DNA from: Desulfobacterales bacterium
GTDB lineage: Bacteria; Desulfobacterota; Desulfobacteria; Desulfobacterales; UBA11574
Assembly: GCA_030601485.1 (NCBI GenBank)
Contig: JAUVTO010000025.1
Location: 1 to 14,363, forward strand
Length of the DNA: 14,363 nucleotides
Reading direction: 5' to 3'
Below are positions 6,217 to 14,270 of this stretch, in pieces. How positions within the stretch are numbered: the stretch's first letter is position 1; each line of letters begins with the position of its first letter. Below the pieces are notes generated by a model. It saw only the letters and a program-made list of their open reading frames with translations. It was not told the DNA's origin and did no database searches. The position numbers were made by a program, and so were the translations under genes.

Positions 6217-7680
6217 ATGAAAAAAGAACACCTTGAAGAAGCTTTTTCTTTTGACGATGTTTTATTGCTGCCGGGCTTTTCTGATGTTCTACCGAGGGAT
6301 GTCGATACCCGTACCCGGTTGACAAGAAACATTACACTGAACATTCCCATTGTCAGTGCTGCCATGGATACGGTAACAGAGGCTAACATCGCCATAAGTA
6401 TGGCCCGTGAAGGCGGGATCGGTTTTATACACCGCAACATGAGCATTAAAAGTCAGGTTGTTGAGGTTGACCGGGTTAAAAAATCGGAAAGCGGCATGAT
6501 CGTCGATCCGGTAACCATTCATCCGGATCAGCCGGTTCATGAAGTATTGAAACTCATGGAAAACTATCGCATTTCCGGAGTTCCGGTTACAATAGGAAAT
6601 CGATTGGTAGGCATTGTGACAAACCGGGATCTAAGATTTGAAACAGATCTTGAAAAGAAAGTTTCTGAAGTCATGACCAAAGAAAATCTGATTACTGTTT
6701 CAGAAGGAATTACACTGGAAGACTCAAAGAAACTCCTGCATGAACACAGGATAGAAAAGCTCCTTGTTGTCGATGCAAAGGATCTGCTGATCGGAATGAT
6801 AACCATAAAAGATATTGAAAAGATAAAAAAATACCCGAATGCCTGTAAGGATCATATGGGCAGACTCAGAGTGGGAGCAGCCATAGGCGTCGGCTCTGAC
6901 ATGGAAGAACGTGCAGAGGCGCTTCTGAAGGCGGGAGCGGATATTATCCTAATCGATACTTCTCACGGACATTCAAAAAACGTACTTGATGCTGTAGAAA
7001 ATTTAAAAAATAATTTTAAGCAAATTGAGCTGATTGCCGGAAATGTCGGTACGGCAAAGGGAGCGGAAGCCCTTGTTAAGGCCGGTGTGGACGGAGTTAA
7101 GATCGGAATCGGACCCGGTTCCATCTGTACCACTCGTGTTGTTGCGGGTGTTGGTGTACCTCAGATTACCGCAATCATGAACTGCAAGTCGGTATCTAAC
7201 AAAACAGGTGTTCCCCTGATTGCTGACGGCGGCATTAAATTTTCGGGTGATATTACAAAAGCCGTGGCCGCAGGTGCTCATGTGATAATGATTGGCGGTC
7301 TTCTTGCAGGAACCGAGGAGAGTCCGGGTGAGTTGGTTATTTACCAGGGCCGCAGCTATAAGGCTTATCGGGGAATGGGCTCCATAGAAGCCATGAGAAA
7401 AGGAAGCAAGGACAGGTACTATCAGGGTGAAGATGTCTACGGCGATAAACTGGTTCCGGAAGGTATTGTGGGCCGTGTGCCATATAGAGGAAGCCTTTCC
7501 GATAATATTTTCCAGCTTATTGGAGGGCTAAAGGCGGGAATGGGATATGTGGGATGCCGGACCCTGGATGAACTCAGGGAAAAAGCACGCTTCATAAAGA
7601 TCAGCGCGGCCGGCATGCGTGAAAGCCATGTCCATGACGTGATTATTACCAAAGAGGCGCCGAATTACCGTCTCGATTAG
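6217..7680 (+). CDS. guaB: Inosine-5'-monophosphate dehydrogenase
   Basis: Oxidises IMP to XMP with NAD+, the committed step of guanine nucleotide synthesis in the cytoplasm. At 487 aa it is nearly identical in length to E. coli GuaB (488). The N-terminus, FDDVLLLPGFSDVLP, is typical. A tandem CBS pair (about residues 94-147 and 152-212) is inserted in the TIM barrel. The barrel carries DTSHGHS (from residue 247), GNVGTAKGAEAL, the active-site loop GIGPGSICTTR with catalytic Cys304 (E. coli Cys305), DGGIKFSGDI, and the mobile flap KLVPEGIVGRVPYRG. The CBS pair suggests regulation by purine nucleotides, as known for other bacterial IMPDHs. guaA is not adjacent. dnaE follows after about 60 nt, separated by a perfect hairpin. 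Confidence 0.97.
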   Translation: MKKEHLEEAFSFDDVLLLPGFSDVLPRDVDTRTRLTRNITLNIPIVSAAMDTVTEANIAISMAREGGIGFIHRNMSIKSQVVEVDRVKKSESGMIVDPVTIHPDQPVHEVLKLMENYRISGVPVTIGNRLVGIVTNRDLRFETDLEKKVSEVMTKENLITVSEGITLEDSKKLLHEHRIEKLLVVDAKDLLIGMITIKDIEKIKKYPNACKDHMGRLRVGAAIGVGSDMEERAEALLKAGADIILIDTSHGHSKNVLDAVENLKNNFKQIELIAGNVGTAKGAEALVKAGVDGVKIGIGPGSICTTRVVAGVGVPQITAIMNCKSVSNKTGVPLIADGGIKFSGDITKAVAAGAHVIMIGGLLAGTEESPGELVIYQGRSYKAYRGMGSIEAMRKGSKDRYYQGEDVYGDKLVPEGIVGRVPYRGSLSDNIFQLIGGLKAGMGYVGCRTLDELREKARFIKISAAGMRESHVHDVIITKEAPNYRLD

Positions 7681-7694
7681 ACGCTTAGCAAAGC

Positions 7695-7720
7695 TATATC
7701 GACAATCCTTTGTCGATATA
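7695..7720 (+). promoter_or_regulatory. Perfect 11-bp hairpin between guaB and dnaE
   Basis: TATATCGACAA (7695-7705) and TTGTCGATATA (7710-7720) are exact reverse complements separated by TCCT. The hairpin begins 14 nt after the guaB stop. Its last base is the A of an ATG at 7720, one of two candidate dnaE starts. There is no T-tract after it, so it does not look like a classic intrinsic terminator. It could be an mRNA stability or processing element, a translational control element, or a protein-binding palindrome. Confidence 0.7.
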
Positions 7721-7740
7721 TGCAATTATACGAAATAAAA

Positions 7741-10700
7741 ATGACAGAGACCGCATCTAATTTTGTACACCTTCATATTCATACCCAGTACAGTCTTCTT
7801 GACGGGGCCATAAGGATCGATCCGCTTTTAAAGCGTGTCGCAGAGTTTGACATGGACTCCGTGGCGATCACCGATCATGGGACTATGTTCGGAGCCATGA
7901 CGTTTTATGAAAAAGCGAATAAGGCCGGAATAAAACCGATTATCGGATGCGAATGCTATCTGGCCCCGAGACGTCTTACCGAAAAAACCTCACTCGATAA
8001 AAGTGGGCTTTCCCATTTGATCCTTCTGGCTGAAAATCAGGAAGGATACCGGAATCTTTGCAAACTGGCCACCATTGCCCAGCTTCAGGGATTTTATTAC
8101 AAACCCCGTATCGACAAAGAAGTTCTAAAACAATACATTAAAGGGCTTATCGGTCTTTCAGGATGTTTGCGCGGTGAAATCCCCAGACTGATTCGGGAAA
8201 ACCAAATAGATAAGGCTGATGAGGCCGCCCGTTTTTACCTTGACGTCTTCGGCGAGGGGAATTTTTTCCTGGAAGTTCAAAATAACGGTATAGATATACA
8301 GGAAAAAGTGAACCAGGCCCTTTTGGATATGAGCAAAAGACTTTCCATTCCTCTGGTTGCCAGCAACGATTGTCATTACCTCGACAAAGAAGATGTTCGT
8401 GCTCATGATGTGCTTTTGTGCATCCAGACAGGAAAAACCGTTCATGACACGGACAGACTGCGATTTAGAACCGATCAACTCTATTTAAAATCAAAAACCG
8501 AAATGTATTCCGCTTTCAAGGATTATCCGGGTGCTCTTGAGAATACCGTGGATATCGCCAGGCGCTGCAATATAGAATTCGACTTTAACTCGTATCACTT
8601 CCCGGAATTTGAAACCCCATCCCTGCAAACAGTAGATGAGCTTTTTGAACAAACCGTAAGGAATGGGTTTAAGTCCATCTTCAAACGAATAAAAACAAAG
8701 AATCCCGATGTTGATAAAAAACTTTATGTTGACCGTATCGAAAAGGAGATTGCCGTCATCAATTCCATGGGGTTTCCGGGGTATTTTTTAATTGTGGCCG
8801 ATTTTATTCGATATGCCAAAGAAAACCATATTCCCGTGGGACCCGGAAGAGGGTCTGCGGCAGGAAGCCTTGTTGCTTATTCCCTTGGAATTACAGACAT
8901 TGATCCCATTGAGCACGGTCTTATCTTTGAACGCTTTTTAAACCCGGCACGTAAAAGCATGCCGGACATCGATGTCGACTTTTGTATAAACGGCAGGGAA
9001 AAAGTCTTCAAGTACGTGGTGGAAAAATACGGCGGCGGAGATTATGTTGCCCAGATTATCACATTCGGAAAATTAAAAACCCGGGCCGTAATTCGTGATG
9101 TGGGCCGGGCGTTAGATATACCGCTTTACGAGGTGGACGCCATTGCCAAAATGGTGCCCGATGTGTTGAACATAAGTCTTGATGCTGCTCTTGAACAGGA
9201 ACCTCGGCTTAAGAATCTGACGAAAAAGAAACCCGAGGTCGCCGATCTTATCAACATCTGCCGTATCCTGGAAGGACTCCCGCGGCATGCCTCAACCCAT
9301 GCTGCCGGTGTTGTAATCGCAGACAAGCCTCTGGTGGAATATCTGCCGCTATACAAAGGTAAAAAGGGCGAAGTTGTTACCCAGTTCGATATGAAATGTG
9401 TAGAGAAAATCGGACTTATTAAGTTTGACTTTCTGGGGCTTCGTAACCTGACGGTCATCGCAAATACGCTTACGCTTATCGAAGCACAGGGCGGCACACC
9501 GCCTGATCTCATAAACCTGGATTTAAACGATCCCGCTACATATGGTCTGCTTGAATCCGGCGAAACCACCGGGGTATTCCAGTTGGAAAGTTCGGGCATG
9601 AAAGATCTGCTGGTAAAATTGAAGCCGGAAAGTTTTGATGATATCATCGCACTGGTTGCGCTTTACCGTCCCGGTCCCCTTGACAGCGGAATGGTGGATG
9701 ATTTTGTGGCCAGAAAACACGGCGAAAAAACGGTTGAGTACCTTGCACCACAGCTCGAACCGATTTTAAAAGAGACCTACGGGGTTGTCGTCTATCAGGA
9801 GCAGGTGATGAAGATTGCCGGGGATCTGGCAAATTATTCCATGGCCGAGGCTGATGATCTCCGAAAGGCCATGGGTAAAAAAATCCCGGAGATTCTGGCC
9901 GAACACAGGGAGCGTTTCATGCAGGGAGCTGCGGACAACGGTATCCCACCTGATAAAGCCGGAAAAATATTTTATTTAATGGAAAAATTCGGGGGATATG
10001 GATTTAACAAGTCTCACAGCGCCGCATATTCAATGATAGCATATCAAACCGCTTTTCTAAAAGCTCACTTCCCGGTGGAGTTCATGGCGTCATTGCTTAC
10101 CAGTGAAATGCATTCCACCGATGGTGTTGTAAAATATATTTCCGAATGCAAAAACCACGGTATTGAAATCCTCCCTCCGGATATCAACGAAAGCAACAAG
10201 GAATTTACCGTAACCGGATCCAAAATAAGATTCGGACTTGTTGCGGTTAAGAACGTCGGTGAAAGCGCCATCGAAGCTATCGTCGCGGCCAGAAACCAAG
10301 GAGGAAAATTTTCTTCGCTTTTTGAATTCTGTGAACGCGTGGATCTGAAAAAGGTTAACAAACGTGTTGTAGAGAGCCTTATTAAATGCGGCGCTTTCGA
10401 TTCCACCGGAGATTACCGCTCCCGGATGACGGCATCCATGGAGGACATCCTTGATTATGGACAACGGGCTCAGAGAGAAAGATCGGATCCACAGATGGGT
10501 TTGTTTGACATGCCGGGAAGCAGTCCGGCCATTAACTTGCCCACCCTGCCCGAAATCGATGAATGGAGTGAAAAACAGCTTTTAGCACTTGAAAAGGAAT
10601 CTCTGGGTTTCTATATCACCGGACATCCCTTGAGCGGGCATGAAGATATTCTGGAGAAGTTTACCAATGCAAACTCGGCCGAGCTCAAAGAGAGAAAAGA

Positions 10701-11235
10701 TGGAGCAACCATAAGAATCGGTGGAATAGTCAGAAACTTAAAGACCATAAAAACCAAAAAAAAGGGGAGTTTGATGGCCTTTGTTATCCTGGAGGACCTG
10801 CATGGATCTGTTGAAGCTACCGTTTTTTCTTCACTTTATGCAAAAGTTCATGACCTTTTAAACCATGACCGTCCAATCCTTATCCAGGGACAGCTGCAAA
10901 AGGACGAAAACTCGATAAAGATATTGGCAGACACAATCATATCGATTGATAAGGCTGAAGAGACATGGACTGCAAGTGTCCATTTTAATCTGGACATAAC
11001 CCGCACGCAAAGAGAGGGGCTTGTTCAATTAAAGGAAATTTTAAAAAGCCATCCGGGTTCCTGCCGAGCATATATTCACCTGCTCAACCCTGGTAAAACA
11101 GAAACCATTGTTGCACTGTCTAACTCTATGAAATTAAGGGCCGGTCTGCCGATGACCCATGAGGTTAATCAATTTCTTGGTTATAATGCTGTAGAAACGG
11201 ATTGCAAGCCTGCTGTGGCACCGGTTAAAACCTAA
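7741..11235 (+). CDS. dnaE: DNA polymerase III alpha subunit (replicative polymerase)
   Basis: Catalytic subunit of the replicative polymerase. From ATG 7741 it is 1164 aa (E. coli 1160). The frame also opens at ATG 7720, but that codon abuts the 3' foot of a hairpin; neither start has a good Shine-Dalgarno. The N-terminal PHP domain (about 1-270) has HLHIHTQYS (H12, H14), ITDHG (D45, H46), GCE (E71), SGCLRGEI and NDCHY, an apparently complete metal site. The polymerase core has GPGRGSAAGS (from 367), MPDIDVDF (D411, D413) and KFDFLGLR (D563), the three catalytic aspartates. QMGLF at 918-922 is the beta-clamp binding motif, at nearly the same position as in E. coli. An OB-fold begins near 990 (IRIGGIVRNLK). 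This is the DnaE1 type, not PolC. It is downstream of guaB on the same strand. Confidence 0.97.
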   Translation: MTETASNFVHLHIHTQYSLLDGAIRIDPLLKRVAEFDMDSVAITDHGTMFGAMTFYEKANKAGIKPIIGCECYLAPRRLTEKTSLDKSGLSHLILLAENQEGYRNLCKLATIAQLQGFYYKPRIDKEVLKQYIKGLIGLSGCLRGEIPRLIRENQIDKADEAARFYLDVFGEGNFFLEVQNNGIDIQEKVNQALLDMSKRLSIPLVASNDCHYLDKEDVRAHDVLLCIQTGKTVHDTDRLRFRTDQLYLKSKTEMYSAFKDYPGALENTVDIARRCNIEFDFNSYHFPEFETPSLQTVDELFEQTVRNGFKSIFKRIKTKNPDVDKKLYVDRIEKEIAVINSMGFPGYFLIVADFIRYAKENHIPVGPGRGSAAGSLVAYSLGITDIDPIEHGLIFERFLNPARKSMPDIDVDFCINGREKVFKYVVEKYGGGDYVAQIITFGKLKTRAVIRDVGRALDIPLYEVDAIAKMVPDVLNISLDAALEQEPRLKNLTKKKPEVADLINICRILEGLPRHASTHAAGVVIADKPLVEYLPLYKGKKGEVVTQFDMKCVEKIGLIKFDFLGLRNLTVIANTLTLIEAQGGTPPDLINLDLNDPATYGLLESGETTGVFQLESSGMKDLLVKLKPESFDDIIALVALYRPGPLDSGMVDDFVARKHGEKTVEYLAPQLEPILKETYGVVVYQEQVMKIAGDLANYSMAEADDLRKAMGKKIPEILAEHRERFMQGAADNGIPPDKAGKIFYLMEKFGGYGFNKSHSAAYSMIAYQTAFLKAHFPVEFMASLLTSEMHSTDGVVKYISECKNHGIEILPPDINESNKEFTVTGSKIRFGLVAVKNVGESAIEAIVAARNQGGKFSSLFEFCERVDLKKVNKRVVESLIKCGAFDSTGDYRSRMTASMEDILDYGQRAQRERSDPQMGLFDMPGSSPAINLPTLPEIDEWSEKQLLALEKESLGFYITGHPLSGHEDILEKFTNANSAELKERKDGATIRIGGIVRNLKTIKTKKKGSLMAFVILEDLHGSVEATVFSSLYAKVHDLLNHDRPILIQGQLQKDENSIKILADTIISIDKAEETWTASVHFNLDITRTQREGLVQLKEILKSHPGSCRAYIHLLNPGKTETIVALSNSMKLRAGLPMTHEVNQFLGYNAVETDCKPAVAPVKT

Positions 11236-11262
11236 TCCCGATAAACCGGAACCAAAAATATT

Positions 11263-11335
11263 TGCCACCAAGGCACAAAGACACCAAGGATTTTATTTTG
11301 TTATTATTTCTTCGTGCCTTGGTGCCTTAGTGGCA
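11263..11335. repeat. Long imperfect inverted repeat after dnaE
   Basis: The arms are 26 nt at 11263-11288 and 11310-11335, matching at 22 of 26 positions as reverse complements, with a 21-nt AT-rich centre. Each arm itself has a roughly 9-nt period (GCCACCAAG, GCACAAAGA, CACCAAGGA). The outer ends read TGCCAC and GTGGCA. The element starts 28 nt after the dnaE stop and could fold into a strong hairpin that terminates or protects the dnaE transcript. There is no T-run directly behind it, so simple intrinsic termination is uncertain. It looks like a member of a dispersed repeat family. Confidence 0.75.
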
Positions 11336-11347
11336 GAATGGAAAAAG

Positions 11348-11369
11348 TTTTGCCACAAAAAGCACAAAA
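11348..11369 (+). repeat. Second copy of the CCACAAA..CACAAAA repeat
   Basis: Matches 29-50 at 20 of 22 positions and resembles the left arm of the dyad at 11263-11288 (TTTGCCAC...GCACAAA). It may be an extra, decayed half-unit of the same repeat family. It lies 38 nt before the next gene. Confidence 0.5.
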
Positions 11370-11406
11370 GGGGAGATTTTTCAAAGGCCTGGAGACATAA
11401 TTCACA

Positions 11407-12549
11407 ATGAAAGTACCTCTGCTTGATTTAAAAAAACAGTATAAATCGATTAAGGAAGAAATTTTAACGGTTGCCGAGGAAATCTTTGACAGCCAGTATT
11501 TTATTCTGGGTCCAAGGGTCGAGGCACTTGAAAAGGATATTGCCGGTTATTGTTCTTCAAAGCATGCCCTGGGAGTGTCATCCGGAACCGACGCCCTCTT
11601 GATTTCACTGATGGCAGCGGATATCGCCTCTCAACACACGGTTATAACAACGCCTTATACCTTTTTCGCTACTGCAGGGTCCATATTTCGTACCGGCGCC
11701 AGTCCAATCTTTGTCGATATTGACCCTGACACGTATAATATGTCACCTGAACGCCTGGAACGTGTAATCGCTTCCATGACAGACAACGAGTTGGCAAGGA
11801 TTCGGGCTGTCATACCCGTCCATCTGTATGGCCAATGTGCGGATATGGATCCGATCTTAAAGATTGCCAAGGAATACAATCTTTTTGTTATTGAAGATGC
11901 CGCCCAGGCCATCGGAGCGGAATACAGGGGTCAGCGGGCAGGATCAATGGGCGATTTTGGCTGCTTCTCTTTTTTCCCATCCAAAAACCTGGGTGCTTTT
12001 GGAGACGGGGGAATGGTCACAACCGATTCGGATGAACTTTATGATAAATTGCGCGTTCTTCGGGTTCATGGTTCCCATCCAAAGTATTATCATAAATTGG
12101 CCGGCGGCAACTTCAGATTGGACGCGTTCCAAGCCGCGGTTGTTTCCGTAAAACTGAAACATTTAGACAAATGGACAAAAGCCCGCCAGGAGAACGCACG
12201 TAAATACAGAGAACTTTTCGCAAACTCAGGAACAGATGATATGATTAAGCTTCCGGTTGAAAAAGAAGACCGTCACATATACAATCAGTTTGTAATATGC
12301 GTAAAGGACAAGAGAGACGAGCTTCGACTGTTTTTAAATGATGTGGGAGTGGGGAGTGAAATTTACTATCCGATTCCCATGCATCTTCAGGAATGTTTTT
12401 TGGATCTAAACTACAAAAAGGGTGATTTCCCCGTGGCCGAGCATGCGGCCTTGCATACCCTGGCCCTTCCCATTTATCCTGAGCTTTCGGATGACCAGCT
12501 TGCATATGTGGTTGAAAAGATAAAAGCCTTCTTTGAAATTAAAGGATAA
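11407..12549 (+). CDS. DegT/DnrJ/EryC1/StrS-family sugar aminotransferase
   Basis: A PLP enzyme of the family that aminates nucleotide-linked keto-sugars for LPS, capsule, glycan or antibiotic synthesis. At 380 aa it is full length. Motifs are PLLDLKKQY (N-terminus), GVSSGTDALLIS, VITTPYTFFATAGSI, VDIDPDTYNM, PVHLYGQCADMDPI, VIEDAAQAIGAEY, then GDFGCFSFFPSKNLGAFGDGG with PLP lysine K193, and GNFRLDAFQAAVV. The GQCADMDPI and FFPSKNLG signatures resemble WbpE-type enzymes that act on UDP-3-keto sugars. Exact substrate cannot be read from the sequence, and no other sugar genes are adjacent. GGAG at 11391-11394 is a somewhat distant ribosome site for ATG 11407. The gene may have its own promoter, since a dyad repeat separates it from dnaE. 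Its 3' end is 6 nt from the convergent rluD. Confidence 0.9.
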   Translation: MKVPLLDLKKQYKSIKEEILTVAEEIFDSQYFILGPRVEALEKDIAGYCSSKHALGVSSGTDALLISLMAADIASQHTVITTPYTFFATAGSIFRTGASPIFVDIDPDTYNMSPERLERVIASMTDNELARIRAVIPVHLYGQCADMDPILKIAKEYNLFVIEDAAQAIGAEYRGQRAGSMGDFGCFSFFPSKNLGAFGDGGMVTTDSDELYDKLRVLRVHGSHPKYYHKLAGGNFRLDAFQAAVVSVKLKHLDKWTKARQENARKYRELFANSGTDDMIKLPVEKEDRHIYNQFVICVKDKRDELRLFLNDVGVGSEIYYPIPMHLQECFLDLNYKKGDFPVAEHAALHTLALPIYPELSDDQLAYVVEKIKAFFEIKG

Positions 12550-12555
12550 TTTCAG

Positions 12556-13494
12556 TTATAATTTTTCAAGAATTCCCTCCATGTCATGAGGGATAGGGGC
12601 TTCAAAACAAAGCGTTTTTTGGTTTACCGGGTGGATGAATTCGAGTCGCCAGGCATGGAGCATCTGGCGTGGAACGGATCCAACCAGATCATATGCAGTG
12701 CTTTTTCCAGCCTTACGACCCCCGTAGACCGAATCACCGACAACCGGATGTTTGATGGCGGCACAGTGAACTCTGATCTGGTGAGTTCGCCCTGTTTTGA
12801 GATCCAGCTCAACCAGGGTGGCCTGGGCAAAACGTTTCCTGACTCGCCAGGTTGTTTCGGCCATGCGACTTTTTCGGCTATGCGTCGACATCTTTTTTCT
12901 ATCAACAGGATGCCGTCCGATGGGAAGTGAAACCCTGCCTGAATCAGATTCCATCCTGCCATAAACAATGGCCAGGTACTTCTTTTTAATGCTTCTCGAT
13001 TTAAACTGCAGGGCCAGGTTTTGATGTGCCGCAGAATTTTTAGCAACCACCATCACACCGGAAGTGTCCTTATCCAGTCTGTGCACAATCCCCGGCCTTA
13101 TTTCTCCGCCGATCCCTTCAAGCCCCGGGCAATGATAAAGAAGTGCATTTACTAAAGTGCCGCTGTAATGGCCCGGTGCGGGGTGAACTACAATTCCCGG
13201 TGGTTTGTTTACCACGATAATGTCATCGTCTTCATACAGGATGTCTATCGGAATAGGCTCGGGTTTAAACAATACCGGTTCAGGGGATGGAATAGTACCA
13301 CAAATCTCATCACCGGTCTTTGCCCGATATCCGGGCTTTTTTGCACCTCCCTGAACCCGAATTTTTCCTTTGCGGATCAGGCTTGCCGCAACGGAACGGG
13401 AACAGCCGGAAATGCGGGAGGCAACTAACAGATCCAGGCGTTTTCCCGAATCAGATACATCAACAAGAATTGTAAAGGCACTTTGGTCGTGCAT
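12556..13494 (-). CDS. rluD: RluA/RluD-family 23S rRNA pseudouridine synthase
   Basis: Isomerises uridines to pseudouridine in large-subunit rRNA; RluD itself acts on the helix 69 loop during ribosome maturation. At 312 aa it has an N-terminal S4 RNA-binding domain (about 18-65: GKRLDLLVASR, SRSVAASLIRKGKIRVQG) followed by the catalytic domain. It carries VVNKPPGIVVHPAPGH (from about 94) and HRLDKDTSG (138-146), where Asp141 is the catalytic residue (E. coli RluD Asp139). KKYLAIVYG and LKTGRTHQIRVHCAAIKHPVVGD are further family motifs. The S4 domain plus RluD-like HPAPGH favour RluD over RluA, but RluC or another paralog with a different target site is possible. It starts 19 nt after the carD stop, so the two are probably co-transcribed. 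Start is ATG 13494. Confidence 0.9.
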   Translation of the reverse strand: MHDQSAFTILVDVSDSGKRLDLLVASRISGCSRSVAASLIRKGKIRVQGGAKKPGYRAKTGDEICGTIPSPEPVLFKPEPIPIDILYEDDDIIVVNKPPGIVVHPAPGHYSGTLVNALLYHCPGLEGIGGEIRPGIVHRLDKDTSGVMVVAKNSAAHQNLALQFKSRSIKKKYLAIVYGRMESDSGRVSLPIGRHPVDRKKMSTHSRKSRMAETTWRVRKRFAQATLVELDLKTGRTHQIRVHCAAIKHPVVGDSVYGGRKAGKSTAYDLVGSVPRQMLHAWRLEFIHPVNQKTLCFEAPIPHDMEGILEKL

Positions 13495-13513
13495 GTTTTA
13501 AAAAGCAGGGTTG

Positions 13514-14092
13514 TTAATCGGAATTATCTGAGTCATCTGCACTTTCAGCTTTTTTGGAAGGGAAAAGCGACTCCATCTCTGAAAGAATTGTCTGTTCATC
13601 GGTATTTCTGGCCGTGGAAAGCTCCGTGACCAGCAGGGTTTGGGCAGTATCATAAAGTTTTCGTTCACCAAAGGAAAGATCCTTTGTTAATTTCAGCAAA
13701 GAAAGGTCCCGGTAAACTTCGGCCACATCATAAAGCGAACCGGTCTTGATCTTTTCCATGTATTCCCTGTATCTGCGATTCCAGGTCTGGGTCTCACCGG
13801 GCGATTCCTCCCTTTTTTTCATGACTTCGTATACTTTGGAAATCTCTTTTTCGTCGATCACATCCCTCAGACCGACTTGTTCAACATTCCATGTGGGAAT
13901 CATGATCGTCATTTGGTTTTCGAGAATTTTCATCATATAAAAATCATGTTCTTCACCGTTAACGATCTTGCTTTCAATGGAATTAATTTTCCCAACACCA
14001 TGTGCCGGGTAAACCGCAAGATCCCCGGCTTTAAATTCCCTCACTTTTTGCCGAGATGCTTTTGTTTTTTCGTTATGCTTTTTCATACTCAT
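13514..14092 (-). CDS. CarD/CdnL-family RNA polymerase-binding transcription factor
   Basis: A 192-aa cytoplasmic regulator that binds the RNA polymerase beta subunit and stabilises open promoter complexes, known from Myxococcus CdnL and mycobacterial CarD. The N-terminal Tudor-like RNAP-interaction domain spans about residues 18-80 (FKAGDLAVYPAHGVGKI, MMKILENQMTIMIP, VGLRDVI). It is followed by the helical DNA-contacting domain (about 85-165) with TWNRRYREYMEKIKTGS and AEVYRDL. Trp104 appears to correspond to the minor-groove wedge tryptophan of mycobacterial CarD. The tail after about 178 is acidic and Ser/Asp-rich (DDSDNSD). ATG 14092 is the longest start; ATG 14086 is possible. With no TRCF helicase part, it is a stand-alone CdnL-type protein. 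It heads a likely carD-rluD unit. Confidence 0.92.
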   Translation of the reverse strand: MSMKKHNEKTKASRQKVREFKAGDLAVYPAHGVGKINSIESKIVNGEEHDFYMMKILENQMTIMIPTWNVEQVGLRDVIDEKEISKVYEVMKKREESPGETQTWNRRYREYMEKIKTGSLYDVAEVYRDLSLLKLTKDLSFGERKLYDTAQTLLVTELSTARNTDEQTILSEMESLFPSKKAESADDSDNSD

Positions 14093-14142
14093 TTTAACAC
14101 CGGTCTCTTTGTAATTGGTCGCTTGTCATTCAACAATCTTCA

Positions 14143-14171
14143 ATCTTTAATCGAAAATATTTAATTTTCAA
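14143..14171 (-). promoter_or_regulatory. Candidate promoter for carD-rluD
   Basis: On the minus strand, TTGAAA (14171-14166) is followed by a 17-nt spacer and AAAGAT (14148-14143), resembling sigma-70 -35 and -10 boxes. It lies in the AT-rich stretch between the hppA terminator and carD, about 50 nt before the start codon. The -10 match is imperfect, and AT-rich sequence produces such matches easily. Confidence 0.3.
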
Positions 14172-14206
14172 TTGATTTCATACCATATATTCAACGAACA
14201 ATCAAT

Positions 14207-14243
14207 AAAAAAGGACCGACGCAGATTACGCCGGTCCTTTTTT
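14207..14243 (-). terminator. Intrinsic terminator downstream of hppA (bidirectional look)
   Basis: GGACCG (14213-14218) pairs with CGGTCC (14232-14237). An adjoining A-run (14207-14212) and T-run (14238-14243) extend the stem and provide a U-tract on either strand. The 13-nt interior can add a short CG/CG pairing. It begins 27 nt after the hppA stop in the minus direction and insulates carD from hppA. Confidence 0.85.
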
Positions 14244-14270
14244 GTTTAAACAAGTTTTATGAATGTTTTA

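Noticed and set aside
9126..9647. Minus-strand open frame of 173 codons inside dnaE.
   Set aside because: It lies wholly opposite conserved polymerase motifs, is serine/arginine-rich in the way antisense frames often are, and has no recognisable domain.
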